Below, one piece after another: positions 43,012-52,171 of a DNA stretch of 64,000 bases. Origin of the DNA: Vibrio sp. 05-20-BW147 (lineage in GTDB: Bacteria; Pseudomonadota; Gammaproteobacteria; Enterobacterales; Vibrionaceae); contig NZ_SZTO01000021.1 of NCBI RefSeq assembly GCF_013369385.1, forward strand, positions 1-64,000, read 5' to 3'. Position 1 is the first letter of the stretch. Each line of letters starts with the position of its first letter. The position numbers and the translations under genes were made by a program. The notes below the pieces were generated by a model. It did not search any database. It was not told the origin of the DNA and was given only the letters and a program-made list of their open reading frames with translations.

Positions 43012-43104
43012 ATGTGGAAAGATTGGATGGATACAGCGGTGGTGGTTGGGTGGATCGCAATTTGGTCAACACTTGTTTATCTCGTGCCGCTAAATGGTGT
43101 GTGA
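43012..43104 (+). CDS. 30-aa single-helix membrane peptide
   Basis: A frame beginning MWKDWMDTAVVVGWIAIW and ending LVPLNGV, preceded by GGGGAG at the proper distance. Nearly the whole peptide is one hydrophobic helix with four tryptophans at the N-terminal side. A terminator follows 19 bp after the stop, which supports a genuine short gene. It lies 64 bp after the nucleotidase gene. The function is unknown. Confidence 0.7.
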   Translation: MWKDWMDTAVVVGWIAIWSTLVYLVPLNGV

Positions 43105-43122
43105 GCCGCCTAAGAAAGAATC

Positions 43123-43149
43123 AAGGAGCGCTTTTGCGCTCCTTTCTTT
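43123..43149 (+). terminator. Terminator after the 30-aa peptide
   Basis: Arms AAGGAGCGC (43123-43131) and GCGCTCCTT (43136-43144) with a TTTT loop, followed by TCTTTTG. It isolates the riboswitch transcript downstream. Confidence 0.85.
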
Positions 43150-43226
43150 TGTCAGGATAATGTCAAAATTACCCAAACTTGTGCTTGGCATTAGCCTTGA
43201 AAGTTATATGGGATTACAATATCGAA

Positions 43227-43376
43227 CGTTTGGGGAGTAGTTAGCGTAAGTTTATTTGTCGTCATCTCGTTAGGCCAAAGCCTTTCCGGCAAATAAAGGT
43301 GAGTTATCCTCTCTTTGTTTCTTTGTCATCAACAGAAACAGAGAAAGCATTCCAGTTCACTTCAACGAGACCAACG
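43227..43376 (+). ncRNA. yybP-ykoY (manganese) riboswitch upstream of a TerC/Alx gene
   Basis: Core features of the family occur in order. The 5' strand CGTTTGGGGAGTAG (43227-43240) has the invariant GGGGAGTAG. Then GTCGTCATCTCGTTAGG (43258-43274) is closed by CCGGC (43286-43290), and the flanks ATTTG and CAAAT pair. The 3' strand ACGAGACCAACG (43365-43376) has GAGACC and pairs with CGTTTGG. This matches the structured L. lactis and E. coli examples I know. The family senses Mn2+ and commonly precedes TerC/Alx/MntP genes. The 372-bp gap after the 30-aa peptide thus holds a terminator, this aptamer and its expression platform. Confidence 0.8.
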
Positions 43377-43390
43377 CATTCATACACAGT

Positions 43391-43471
43391 ACAGAATTAG
43401 GAACGATTCTGTGCCGATTTGTCATGTATGCGGAAGGGCTCGGACGATTGGGTTTTCTTCCGCATTGGAGG
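43391..43471 (+). promoter_or_regulatory. Expression platform: hairpins next to the TerC ribosome site
   Basis: Between aptamer and start codon lie ACAGAAT/ATTCTGT (43391-43412) and the longer ATGCGGAAG (43428-43436) with CTTCCGCAT (43457-43465), which ends 1 nt before GGAGG (43467-43471). No T-run follows, so translational rather than transcriptional control is likely. Confidence 0.55.
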
Positions 43472-43476
43472 AAATT

Positions 43477-44499
43477 ATGTCCCTATTCGACACCTCGTCA
43501 TCTTTAATGTCCAATACTGATCTCATGTATGGCAGTTTTGCGCTGCTCACCATTGCGATGGTTTGCCTCGATATTTGGCAAACGCGTGGTGGTGCCATTT
43601 CAATGAAAAAAGCGGTGGGCTGGAGCCTATTCTGGTTTTTGCTCGCGTTTCTGTTTGCGGCCACCATCTTCCATTTCTGGGATTTCTACGCGCCAGACAG
43701 TTTGTACACCCACCAAGAAGCAACGACGGCGTTCATTACTGGTTATTTGCTCGAAAAATCGCTGAGTGTTGATAACTTGTTCGTGTTTGCCATCATCTTT
43801 GCCCAATACAAAGTCCCCGAATCACTTAGACCTCGCGCTTTGCTCTGGGGGGTGATTGGCGCGTTAGTGTTGCGTGCGATAATGATTGCGGTCGGCGCAC
43901 AGTTGCTGGCTCAATACCATTGGATTCTTTACTTGTTTGCTGCTTTCCTCATCTGGACAGGGATTCAGCTTGCACGAGATAAAGAGGAAGAAGACGAACT
44001 AAGTCCAATGCCAGAAAAGCTGATCAGACGCTTTTTCAACGTCACAAACGATTACCACGGCAACGCGCTATTCGCCCGGGAAAACGGTCAGTGGTGGGCA
44101 ACCCCGATGTTGATTGTAATCGGAGTGATAGCCGTTATGGATGTGATGTTTGCGCTAGACTCCATTCCCGCAATTTTTGCGGTCACTCGTGAGCCGTTTT
44201 TGGTGTTAGCTGCCAATGTATTTGCGCTGTTGGGCTTACGTTCACTCTATTTTGTACTGCAAGCAATGATCGATAAGTTCATCTATTTAAAGCCAGCTTT
44301 GGCTGTGATTATGATGTTTATTGGGGTCAAGATGCTGCTGGTGGGCACGGCGTATGAAATTCCGACCATCTGGTCGCTCTCATTCTTACTTGTTGTGATG
44401 ACAACGGCCGTTGTTGCCTCTGTTATTGCCAACAAAAAGGACATCGAAATGAATGAGAAAAGCCTGAAAATATCTAATACAAATAATGCGGATTTATAA
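43477..44499 (+). CDS. TerC/Alx family membrane protein
   Basis: A 340-aa protein with about nine membrane helices. Conserved acidic residues in TIAMVCLDIWQTR, LLEKSLSVDNLFVFAIIF and MDVMFALDSIPAIFAVT are the family hallmarks and probably bind metal. Alx and relatives act in manganese export. The start is ATG 43477 behind GGAGG; the open frame reaches back to 43315 only because it crosses the leader RNA. Control by the upstream yybP-ykoY aptamer fits a role in Mn2+ homeostasis. Confidence 0.92.
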   Translation: MSLFDTSSSLMSNTDLMYGSFALLTIAMVCLDIWQTRGGAISMKKAVGWSLFWFLLAFLFAATIFHFWDFYAPDSLYTHQEATTAFITGYLLEKSLSVDNLFVFAIIFAQYKVPESLRPRALLWGVIGALVLRAIMIAVGAQLLAQYHWILYLFAAFLIWTGIQLARDKEEEDELSPMPEKLIRRFFNVTNDYHGNALFARENGQWWATPMLIVIGVIAVMDVMFALDSIPAIFAVTREPFLVLAANVFALLGLRSLYFVLQAMIDKFIYLKPALAVIMMFIGVKMLLVGTAYEIPTIWSLSFLLVVMTTAVVASVIANKKDIEMNEKSLKISNTNNADL

Positions 44500-44774
44500 A
44501 GCCACTACCGCCAATGAAAATAAATAATGTAAACGAATTGTGAGCAAAGGTCTTGACTGAGTGCTTTGAAATGATGAGTATGCAGACAGAATGGGTTGAT
44601 TGTGCATAATTATTCATCATTGCGTATTGTTTACTATTTTAATTTGTTATGGCCTTGTGTCATTAGAAAATGTAATCCGAATATGGAAAAAACGTCATTT
44701 TTTGAGCACAAAAAAAAGCACTAATATTCAACTATCGAAACGAAGTACGTTGAAAAAATTTAAGAGAGGCAATC
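44500..44774. other. 275-bp AT-rich spacer
   Basis: No gene, hairpin terminator or clear operator was found after the TerC gene. The distal part presumably carries the promoter of the 63-aa protein. Confidence 0.4.
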
Positions 44775-44966
44775 ATGGCTCAAGCAATGCAAATGAATAC
44801 AATCGCTTTACCAACCTCTATGGATAAAAAAACCTATTCGGTTAACTTCAAAGGATTGATTGCTCACCTATTGGATATTCTTTTTGTAGACAGCTCAACT
44901 CAGAGCAACTACTACGCGGATGAACTGCCAGTCCATCTACAAAAAGACATCGGTATGTACCGTTAA
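44775..44966 (+). CDS. 63-aa small protein, possibly DUF1127-like C-terminus
   Basis: GAGAGGC precedes the ATG and a strong terminator follows 21 bp after the stop, so this is a credible gene. The end ELPVHLQKDIGMYR recalls the closing L-x-D-I-G motif of DUF1127 (YjiS-like) proteins, but the basic arginine-rich middle of that family is missing. No signal or membrane segment. Function unknown. Confidence 0.65.
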   Translation: MAQAMQMNTIALPTSMDKKTYSVNFKGLIAHLLDILFVDSSTQSNYYADELPVHLQKDIGMYR

Positions 44967-44987
44967 GTCTAATCAGTTATTTAAAAG

Positions 44988-45012
44988 CCGACGTTCTCGT
45001 CGGTTTTTTTTT
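44988..45012 (+). terminator. Terminator after the 63-aa gene
   Basis: Arms CCGACG (44988-44993) and CGTCGG (44998-45003), loop TTCT, followed by nine T residues. A textbook intrinsic terminator. Confidence 0.9.
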
Positions 45013-45187
45013 CATCTCTAGCTGAGGTACGTTGTGGCACTAGAGTAAGCCTACATCTCTCTGTTATTTGATAAGTTGCACAGAAATAAGACGTTTGAAC
45101 GGGATGTTGTTGGTAAAGTAACCAATTGAACTTGTTGGGGCTTTTCTTTTACTTAAGTTGTGGCATAGTAGCTTCGTCTTCACGATG

Positions 45188-45263
<76 letters not shown>

Positions 45264-45391
45264 ATTCTTCCCTCATTATTTTCTAAAACTAAACCCTAAC
45301 ACTATCTCTATTTCATTGCTCAGTGTCTCCATCAAGCGATATTGTATTGGGTTGTTTGAACGTTAGTAAAAAGAGCTCTCATCGGTCTGTC

Positions 45392-46360
45392 TTACCGAGT
45401 GTTGAGTTTTGTCAGAAGAGTCGTTGCCAGTCGAACATTAGGGTGTGATTGGAGTTGCGAGTAGAAGTTATCGATGTCTGTACTCTTATCTAACAATTTA
45501 GGTTTGGCCAAATAGAAACCTTGATAGAAATGCGTGTCCAATGCCTGCATCGCCAATAGCTGTTCTCTTGTTTCTATACCCTCAATGACGACCATGCATT
45601 TCAACTGTTTTGCCAGTTCAATGCCCCGCAACAAGCTATTTTGTTGGCCGCTTAAATATTGCAAAAGTATGTTTCTGTCTATCTTGATGATATCGGGCTG
45701 CAAGCTCTGAACTCTAAAATCATCCGAACCATCAGCTCCATAGTCATCAACGGCCACACGCAATCCATTTTGGCGACATTCAATAATGGCCTTTCGCAAT
45801 TCGATGATTTCTTGGGTGCTGTCTACCTCGTGCTCAAGTATCTCATTGACGATTTGTTCTCTCTTGATGCCAAGTTCTTTTAATCTATTCAAAACCAAGG
45901 CTTGTCCATGTGACTTTAAGTTCGATAACGCCGTCGCGGGTAGTAGGTTGACGAACAAATTGATAGAGAGATGGAGTAAAGAAAAATTCCGAAAATGTAA
46001 AACGCGTGCGAGGCGATCAAGATTAATTTGGTGATAGTACTCATCAGTGCCAAAGGCTCTCTTTGCAAACAAATCGCCAGGGTTAACCCATTCTCCGTCA
46101 ATGGTTCGTACTCTCAACAGAGCTTCTAAGCCCATTATGTTGAATCTTTTGTCGAAAAGTGGGTGGTAGGCCGTGCAGAGGAATAAGTTTCCATAGTAAG
46201 CGCAAGTAACACCATTTTCGCAAGTCTGCAGGTGTGATTCAAAATCCGCTTGTGACGTTAAAATATGAACCAAACTGAGCTCCTTGAATCCTCTTTGGGC
46301 TACTTTAAAAGTATATCCACAACTTAGCGTTTCGCCATTTAAGAGCTGGATTTGGTGCAT
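45392..46360 (-). CDS. EAL-domain protein paired with a GGDEF gene
   Basis: A 322-aa protein with an N-terminal part of about 90 residues and a C-terminal EAL domain: MGLEALLRVR, FVNLLP, NEILEHE, VDDYGADGSDDF, IIKIDRN, IEGIETREQL and FYQGFYLAKP. The metal ligands seem present, with loop 6 altered (DDYGADGSD). The start is uncertain: I use ATG 46360, 23 bp after the GGDEF stop; ATG 46402 would overlap that gene, and the frame stays open to 46480. No membrane helix. Linked to a diguanylate cyclase, it probably completes a local c-di-GMP module. Confidence 0.82.
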   Translation of the reverse strand: MHQIQLLNGETLSCGYTFKVAQRGFKELSLVHILTSQADFESHLQTCENGVTCAYYGNLFLCTAYHPLFDKRFNIMGLEALLRVRTIDGEWVNPGDLFAKRAFGTDEYYHQINLDRLARVLHFRNFSLLHLSINLFVNLLPATALSNLKSHGQALVLNRLKELGIKREQIVNEILEHEVDSTQEIIELRKAIIECRQNGLRVAVDDYGADGSDDFRVQSLQPDIIKIDRNILLQYLSGQQNSLLRGIELAKQLKCMVVIEGIETREQLLAMQALDTHFYQGFYLAKPKLLDKSTDIDNFYSQLQSHPNVRLATTLLTKLNTR

Positions 46361-46382
46361 TGAAAGTAGAATGACATCGAGA

Positions 46383-47366
46383 TTAAAACAGTTCAACATC
46401 ATCGATGAATGGACGCAGAGGCGAGGCAATTCTTCCTTCTCGACATAAATGCTCATAGCAATGCACTTGATTGCGGCCATGTTCTTTGGCGAAGTAGAGT
46501 GCTTTATCTGCGTTGTCGAGCATGGTGGGGAAATAATCTCCTAGGCTGAGTGAGCAAAAACCTGCACTAAAAGTGAGAGCGCCCACTTGAGGGAAATGAC
46601 GGTTTTGAATTGCAACCCTAAAGGCCTCTAATTGCTCGTAAACGTGTTGTTCATCTCCGGTCGAGAAAACAATCACAAACTCTTCACCACCAAAGCGAAA
46701 CAACAGAGAAGAGGGCCCGAAATAGTGCTGCATTTGTTGAGCAAACATCAGTAGGACTTCATCACCAATCATGTGCCCAAAGCGATCGTTGATTGATTTA
46801 AAATGGTCAATATCGAGCATCGCAATCCACAGTTTGCTCTCTTCCTCTTTTGCCGATGGATGTAAAGATAAGGTTTGGTGAAGTCTATCTTCTAACGTGC
46901 GGCGATTGAGTAAGCCAGTGAGTTTATCGCGTTCACTTTCATGCAAAATGGCGGTGTAATTACGATAAATTCGCGCAAAGCCACTAATCAGCAAACGATA
47001 AGGTTCAGCGGGTTCACGTAAAATCAAACAGAGTTCTGCTGAGAAGTTTTCTTCAATGGGAATAGGGCAACGGCATTGGTACTGACCATCCTGTTGCTGG
47101 CTAAAAACGATCTCGGTTTGAGCGTACTGATATTCCTTGTTGGGATAGGCTTCGTTATATACCCACTGATATTTCTTTGTGCCTTTAGAGTCAAGCGTGA
47201 TGTCCAACCGTGCGACCAAAAGGGTTGAAGGGCCTTTGTGATGCAGCAAGAGGGCGGAAGAAATCGGTAAAAGCTCTGATAAAGTCACCAAAATGCTGTA
47301 ACTGAGGGCAAGAGAATTTTTTTGCTCGGTGATTTCGATAATGGATTCCAGTACTTTTTCATTCAT
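46383..47366 (-). CDS. Diguanylate cyclase (GGDEF domain)
   Basis: A 327-aa protein with an N-terminal GAF-like region (about residues 1-145) and a C-terminal GGDEF domain containing DKLTGLLNRRTLED, MLDIDHFKSINDRFGHMIGDEVL and FRFGGEEFVIVF. GGEEF is an active-site variant, so it should make c-di-GMP. The RxxD product-inhibition site is not at its usual place. No membrane helix, so it is a cytoplasmic sensor. The EAL gene follows directly, likely in one transcript. Confidence 0.9.
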   Translation of the reverse strand: MNEKVLESIIEITEQKNSLALSYSILVTLSELLPISSALLLHHKGPSTLLVARLDITLDSKGTKKYQWVYNEAYPNKEYQYAQTEIVFSQQQDGQYQCRCPIPIEENFSAELCLILREPAEPYRLLISGFARIYRNYTAILHESERDKLTGLLNRRTLEDRLHQTLSLHPSAKEEESKLWIAMLDIDHFKSINDRFGHMIGDEVLLMFAQQMQHYFGPSSLLFRFGGEEFVIVFSTGDEQHVYEQLEAFRVAIQNRHFPQVGALTFSAGFCSLSLGDYFPTMLDNADKALYFAKEHGRNQVHCYEHLCREGRIASPLRPFIDDVELF

Positions 47367-47448
47367 ACGATATGATTTCCTTCAGGAGCCGCTTTTCTCA
47401 AGTATAGGAAAGGAAACCTGCGAATAGAAAAGTATCGAGAGAAACAAT

Positions 47449-47470
47449 CAGCGCCTGTGGTAAGGCGCTG
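47449..47470 (-). terminator. Hairpin after the Aer-like gene
   Basis: Arms CAGCGCCT (47449-47456) and AGGCGCTG (47463-47470) with a 6-nt loop. The minus strand continues ATTGTTTCTC, a moderate T-run, 70 bp after the stop. Confidence 0.6.
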
Positions 47471-47542
47471 AGAAAACTCAATATGAAAAATACTTCCGTT
47501 GATTATTGGGAGAATATGTTGGTCGATAGATAATTTCTGGCG

Positions 47543-49087
47543 TTAAACAAACTGCTTCATTAGTCGCTGTAAGTCTTCAATACTGTCCACTAAGTGGCTG
47601 GTACGTTGCACAGAGCTTTGAGACGACTGAGATGTCTCATCGGCGAGCTGCTTAATGTTGACGATGTTGCGATTGATCTCTTGCGTTACACTGGCTTGTT
47701 GCTCTACCGCAGTGGCGATTTGATGGCTGCTGTCTGTTACCGCATCCAGCTTATTGCGAATAACGGAAAGAACATCGCCTGTTGCATCGGCTTGTTTCTT
47801 ACAATCCTGAGACAAACCCACCCCCGTGTTCATTGCTTCCACCGCTTGTTTGGCCGTTGTTTGAAGCTGACTGATCATCGCATGGATCTCATTGGCACTG
47901 CTGCCCGTTTTTGAGGCCAAATTCCGGACTTCATCGGCCACCACGGCAAAGCCACGGCCCGCCTCCCCAGCACGCGCGGCTTCAATTGCAGCGTTTAACG
48001 CCAATAGATTGGTCTGTTCAGAGATGGTGGTGATCACTTCTAAAATACTGTCGATTTTCTGAGTATGGTTCGATAACTGCTCAATCACGGCTTTAGAGTG
48101 TGCCAGCTCTTTGGCCATGGCATCCACCACTCGTATGGTGGTTCCAATGCTCTCCAAGCCGGTTTGAGACGCCTCATTGGCTTCTTCTGTTAGCATGGAC
48201 GCGGCAGACGCCGCATTCGCCACCTCATTGATTGAGTGAGTCAGCTCCTCAACGGCGGCGGCCACTTGCTGCGTTTCGTGGCATTGTTGATCTAAGCTGG
48301 CACCGATGGACTGAATGGTGGCAAATTCCTCTTCTGCTGAGATCAGAATTCCGCCGGTAGTTTCAGTGGCACGAGCCGTCACCGCGCGCAATTCCGCCTT
48401 TTTCATCATTAACGCCAACTCGATTTGTGAGTAATCGTCAAAATGATTGGTATAAGGCTTCTCCATGAGGGGATTATGGTAGGCATCATGAGCTAGGGTT
48501 CGAAGATTGCCAAATCGTTTCGCTTGGTAGAGAGCGTTAACCCCCAAAAGCAAAGCGCAACCACTGCTAAGAGTGAGTAAGGCGCTAGAAGCGGTGAATG
48601 TGCCAGCCAAAATTAAGCCCGCAGTTGCAAAAGAACCAAGAGTAGAAAGGTGGTGGAAAGTGAGCCTTGGTTTTGCACGATATTTATTCGCTCGCAGCTG
48701 ATCGTAAAGCGCCTGTGCTCGTGCTACTTGTTCTGCGCTTGGTCTAGAACGGACGGATTGAAATTCAATGATGTCTCCATCAGCACTTTTGATCGGTGTA
48801 ACGAACGCCGACACCCAGTAATGTTTCCCATCGCTGCATCGGTTTTTTACTAACCCCATCCAGCTTTTTCCTGAGCGTAAGTATTGCCACAGCTGAGCAA
48901 AAGCTTGCTTTGGCATATCAGGGTGACGAACCATGTTATGAGGATTGCCAACTAACTCCTGCTGTGAGAACCCGGCAATATCACAAAACTCGTTGTTCGC
49001 GTAAGTAATGATGCTGTCTGGGTTAGTGGTTGAGATTAGATTGGCACGTTCTGAATAGTCTTTGTTGAGCGTAGATTGGGTGGTCAT
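47543..49087 (-). CDS. PAS-domain aerotaxis-type chemoreceptor (Aer-like)
   Basis: A 514-aa receptor with a cytoplasmic N-terminal PAS domain (about residues 18-118; ITYANNEFCDIAGFSQQELVG, NMVRHPDMPKQAF, GKSWMGLVKNRCSDG), a hairpin of two membrane helices (about 148-190) and a methyl-accepting domain with EQTNLLALNAAIEAARAGEAGRGFAVVADEVRNLA. This is the layout of Aer, which reads redox state through FAD bound to PAS. There is no periplasmic domain. It lies upstream of and divergent from nirB. Confidence 0.93.
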   Translation of the reverse strand: MTTQSTLNKDYSERANLISTTNPDSIITYANNEFCDIAGFSQQELVGNPHNMVRHPDMPKQAFAQLWQYLRSGKSWMGLVKNRCSDGKHYWVSAFVTPIKSADGDIIEFQSVRSRPSAEQVARAQALYDQLRANKYRAKPRLTFHHLSTLGSFATAGLILAGTFTASSALLTLSSGCALLLGVNALYQAKRFGNLRTLAHDAYHNPLMEKPYTNHFDDYSQIELALMMKKAELRAVTARATETTGGILISAEEEFATIQSIGASLDQQCHETQQVAAAVEELTHSINEVANAASAASMLTEEANEASQTGLESIGTTIRVVDAMAKELAHSKAVIEQLSNHTQKIDSILEVITTISEQTNLLALNAAIEAARAGEAGRGFAVVADEVRNLASKTGSSANEIHAMISQLQTTAKQAVEAMNTGVGLSQDCKKQADATGDVLSVIRNKLDAVTDSSHQIATAVEQQASVTQEINRNIVNIKQLADETSQSSQSSVQRTSHLVDSIEDLQRLMKQFV

Positions 49088-49595
49088 TTTGAATATTATT
49101 TCTCTTAGAATGTGTGATAGAGCAAGTCGCGGAAAGGTGCTTTTGAGTACACCGGTGGCTATGATACAGCTTGAATAATCATCACATTTATGACCTGAAT
49201 CAAAGCTTTAGGGATATTAATAAACTGGTTATTAAAAGGTGATTCGCTTCAACTTGGTGTGGAAAATAAAACACTTAAAACAAATTGTTACATTGGTATC
49301 GTGACATCGATCGTATCAATTGTTCGTTTTCGATCATTGACGGTCGTTAAGATGGGATAAAGTGTGAAAAAATATTACAACAATTTTGCTTTAGAACGAT
49401 CTTCTTTTCCAAATGTCGCTGTTCATGTTGGTATGGAAAGTGTCCAACCCCACATTTTTAAGGGTTTATCCATCTAACCCTAAAGTGTCTACCCCTTTAG
49501 GGTAGTTTAATTTCGTAATTGATTTACATCATATTTTCATTTTCTTTCATAATTAACAATGCGCTCAGATAAGAACCTAACCCTTAGGAAGTATT
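49088..49595 (+). promoter_or_regulatory. nirB control region with FNR and NarP/NarL-like sites
   Basis: In this 508-bp gap an FNR-type site, TTGATTTACATCAT (49519-49532; consensus TTGAT-N4-ATCAA, one mismatch), lies about 40 bp before the probable start set by a -10-like CATAAT (49548-49553). Upstream is TACCCCTTTAGGGTA (49490-49504), a near palindrome of NarL/NarP heptamers, with a related CCCTAAAG at about 49477. CCTAACCCTTAGG also surrounds the ribosome site. Anaerobic and nitrate/nitrite control of nirB is established in E. coli. The first 350 bp show nothing I can name. Confidence 0.65.
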
Positions 49596-52157
49596 ATGAG
49601 CAAGTTGAAGCTAGTGATTGTCGGTAACGGGATGGTCGGCCACCGTTATATCGAAGATCTGGTTGATAAAACGGATGTTTCTCAGTACGACATCACCGTA
49701 TTTTGTGAAGAACCACGCGTCGCGTACGATCGTGTTCACCTTTCTTCATACTTTTCACATCACACCGCAGATGAACTTTCACTGGTTAAAACGGGCTTTT
49801 ATGAAAAGCACGCGATCAAAGTGCTGCTAGGTGAACGCGCGATCAATATCAACCGTGAAAAACAAACGGTGTATTCGAGTTCGGGCCGTGAAATTCAATA
49901 CGATAAGCTGATTCTTGCGACAGGTTCTTACCCATTTGTTCCACCAATCAAAGGTAATGAGAGCAAAGATTGTTTTGTTTACCGCACCATAGAAGATCTT
50001 AAAGCTATCGAGCTCTGCGCGAAGAAGAGTAAAAGCGGTGTAGTGATTGGCGGTGGTTTGCTTGGTTTGGAAGCGGCGGGTGCACTAAAAGCCCTTGGTA
50101 TGGAAACACACGTGGTCGAGTTTGCCCCTAAACTGATGGCTGAACAGCTGGATCAAGCGGGTGGTGACCAACTTCGTCAAAAAATCGAACGTATGGGCGT
50201 GAAAGTTCATACCAGCAAAAACACCTTGGAAATCGCAGCAGAAGGCAAACAAGCACGCAATGTGATGCGCTTTGCCGATGGCACTGAGCTTGAGACTGAC
50301 TTCATCGTGTTCTCTGCGGGTATCCGTCCTCAAGACAAACTGGCTCGCCAAATGGGCCTTGGTATCGCACCTCGTGGCGGTATTGAAATTAACGACCACT
50401 GTCAAACCACAGACAGCAATATCTACGCCATTGGTGAATGTGCGTCATGGAATAAGATGTTCTATGGGCTGGTTGCGCCGGGTTACAAAATGGCCACCGT
50501 TGCCGTGGATCACCTACTCGGCAACGTTGACAGTAAGTTTGAAGGGGCGGATATGTCTGCCAAGCTCAAACTGCTGGGTGTCAAAGTAGGCTCGATTGGC
50601 GACGCTAATGGTCGCACTCCTGGTTGTAAGAGCTACGTTTATCAAAACGAAGAGCTTGAAGTCTACAAGCGTTTGATCGTTTCAGCAGACAACAAGAAAT
50701 TACTCGGCGCAGTAATGGTAGGTGACACGTCGGATTACGGTGACTTACTGCAACTGATGTTGAATGAAATTGAGCTGCCACAGCATCCAGATACCTTGAT
50801 CCTGCCGGCGCACGCTGGTGCTGAGAAGCCAAAACTCGGCGCAGATTCACTGCCAGATTCTGCGGTGATCTGTTCGTGTTTCGATGTGACTAAAGGCAAA
50901 ATCGCACAAGCGGTGGCTGACGGTCATCACACCATCGGCGATATCAAAGCGGTTACCGGTGCAGGCACTGGCTGTGGTGGTTGTATTCCACTGGTTACTT
51001 CGGTACTAAACGCTGAGCTTGCAAAAGCGGGTGTGGAAGTGAAAAGCGATATCTGTGAGCACTTCGCGTACTCTCGCCAAGAGCTGTTCCACCTTATTCG
51101 TATCGAAGAGATCAAAACCTTCGACGAACTGTTGGCAAAACACGGCAAAGGCTATGGCTGTGAAGTGTGTAAGCCAGCGGTGGGTTCAATTTTGGCGTCA
51201 TGCTGGGGTGAGCACATCCTGAAGCCTCAGTTAGTGAAGTTGCACGACACCAACGACAACTTCCTCGGCAACATGCAAAAAGACGGCACTTATTCTGTGA
51301 TCCCACGTATGGCAGGTGGTGAAGTGACACCGCAAGCACTGAAAGTGTTGGCGGAAGTCGCGGCTGAGTACAACCTCTACACCAAAGTAACGGGTGCTCA
51401 GCGTATTGGTCTGTTTGGTGCACAAAAAGACGATCTTCCAGCCATCTGGAAAAAACTGATTGCCGCTGGCTATGAGACTGGCCAAGCGTATGCCAAAGCA
51501 CTGCGCATGGCGAAGACCTGTGTGGGTTCAACCTGGTGTCGTTACGGTGTTCAGGATTCGGTAGGTCTTGGCGTGTTTATCGAGAACCGCTACAAAGGCA
51601 TCCGCACTCCGCACAAGATGAAATTTGGTGTGTCAGGCTGTACGCGTGAATGTGCTGAAGCGCAGGGTAAAGACCTCGGCATTATCGCCACAGACGCAGG
51701 CTGGAACATGTACGTGTGTGGTAATGGCGGTATGAAGCCTCGCCACGCTGATTTGCTGGCTAGCGACTTAGACCAAGAAACGCTGATCAAATACATCGAC
51801 CGTTTCATGATGTTCTACATCCGCACTTCTGCGCCACTGCAGCGCACCTCTGTGTGGCTAGGCAACATGGAAGGGGGGGTGGACTACCTACGCCAAGTGA
51901 TTGTTGAAGACAAATTAGGCATCAATGAACAGTTGGAAGCGGACATCGCGAAATTGGTGGAAGCGTATCGCTGTGAATGGAATGAAACCATTAACGATGA
52001 AGCTCAGCTAACACGCTTTGCGCACTTTATTAACTCAGACAAGCGTGATGAAAACGTTGTGTTTGTTTCAGAGCGTCAACAACATCGCCCAGCAACGTTT
52101 GCAGAGAAACACCCGGAGTTGAAAGGTGACATCTTGCACGTAGCGGTAACGGAATAA
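49596..52157 (+). CDS. nirB: NADH-dependent nitrite reductase, large subunit
   Basis: An 853-aa assimilatory-type or detoxifying cytoplasmic enzyme reducing nitrite to ammonia. The N-terminal FAD/NAD part starts KLVIVGNGMVGHRYIEDL. A bacterioferritin-associated ferredoxin-like [2Fe-2S] module follows (CSCFDVTKGK, GTGCGGCIP; about residues 428-475). The siroheme/[4Fe-4S] cysteines are in TCVGSTWCRYG and SGCTRECAEAQGKDLG. All parts are intact. It is followed 14 bp later by nirD, with FNR and nitrate-regulator sites upstream. Confidence 0.97.
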   Translation: MSKLKLVIVGNGMVGHRYIEDLVDKTDVSQYDITVFCEEPRVAYDRVHLSSYFSHHTADELSLVKTGFYEKHAIKVLLGERAININREKQTVYSSSGREIQYDKLILATGSYPFVPPIKGNESKDCFVYRTIEDLKAIELCAKKSKSGVVIGGGLLGLEAAGALKALGMETHVVEFAPKLMAEQLDQAGGDQLRQKIERMGVKVHTSKNTLEIAAEGKQARNVMRFADGTELETDFIVFSAGIRPQDKLARQMGLGIAPRGGIEINDHCQTTDSNIYAIGECASWNKMFYGLVAPGYKMATVAVDHLLGNVDSKFEGADMSAKLKLLGVKVGSIGDANGRTPGCKSYVYQNEELEVYKRLIVSADNKKLLGAVMVGDTSDYGDLLQLMLNEIELPQHPDTLILPAHAGAEKPKLGADSLPDSAVICSCFDVTKGKIAQAVADGHHTIGDIKAVTGAGTGCGGCIPLVTSVLNAELAKAGVEVKSDICEHFAYSRQELFHLIRIEEIKTFDELLAKHGKGYGCEVCKPAVGSILASCWGEHILKPQLVKLHDTNDNFLGNMQKDGTYSVIPRMAGGEVTPQALKVLAEVAAEYNLYTKVTGAQRIGLFGAQKDDLPAIWKKLIAAGYETGQAYAKALRMAKTCVGSTWCRYGVQDSVGLGVFIENRYKGIRTPHKMKFGVSGCTRECAEAQGKDLGIIATDAGWNMYVCGNGGMKPRHADLLASDLDQETLIKYIDRFMMFYIRTSAPLQRTSVWLGNMEGGVDYLRQVIVEDKLGINEQLEADIAKLVEAYRCEWNETINDEAQLTRFAHFINSDKRDENVVFVSERQQHRPATFAEKHPELKGDILHVAVTE

Positions 52158-52171
52158 TAGGAGAAGCAAAC

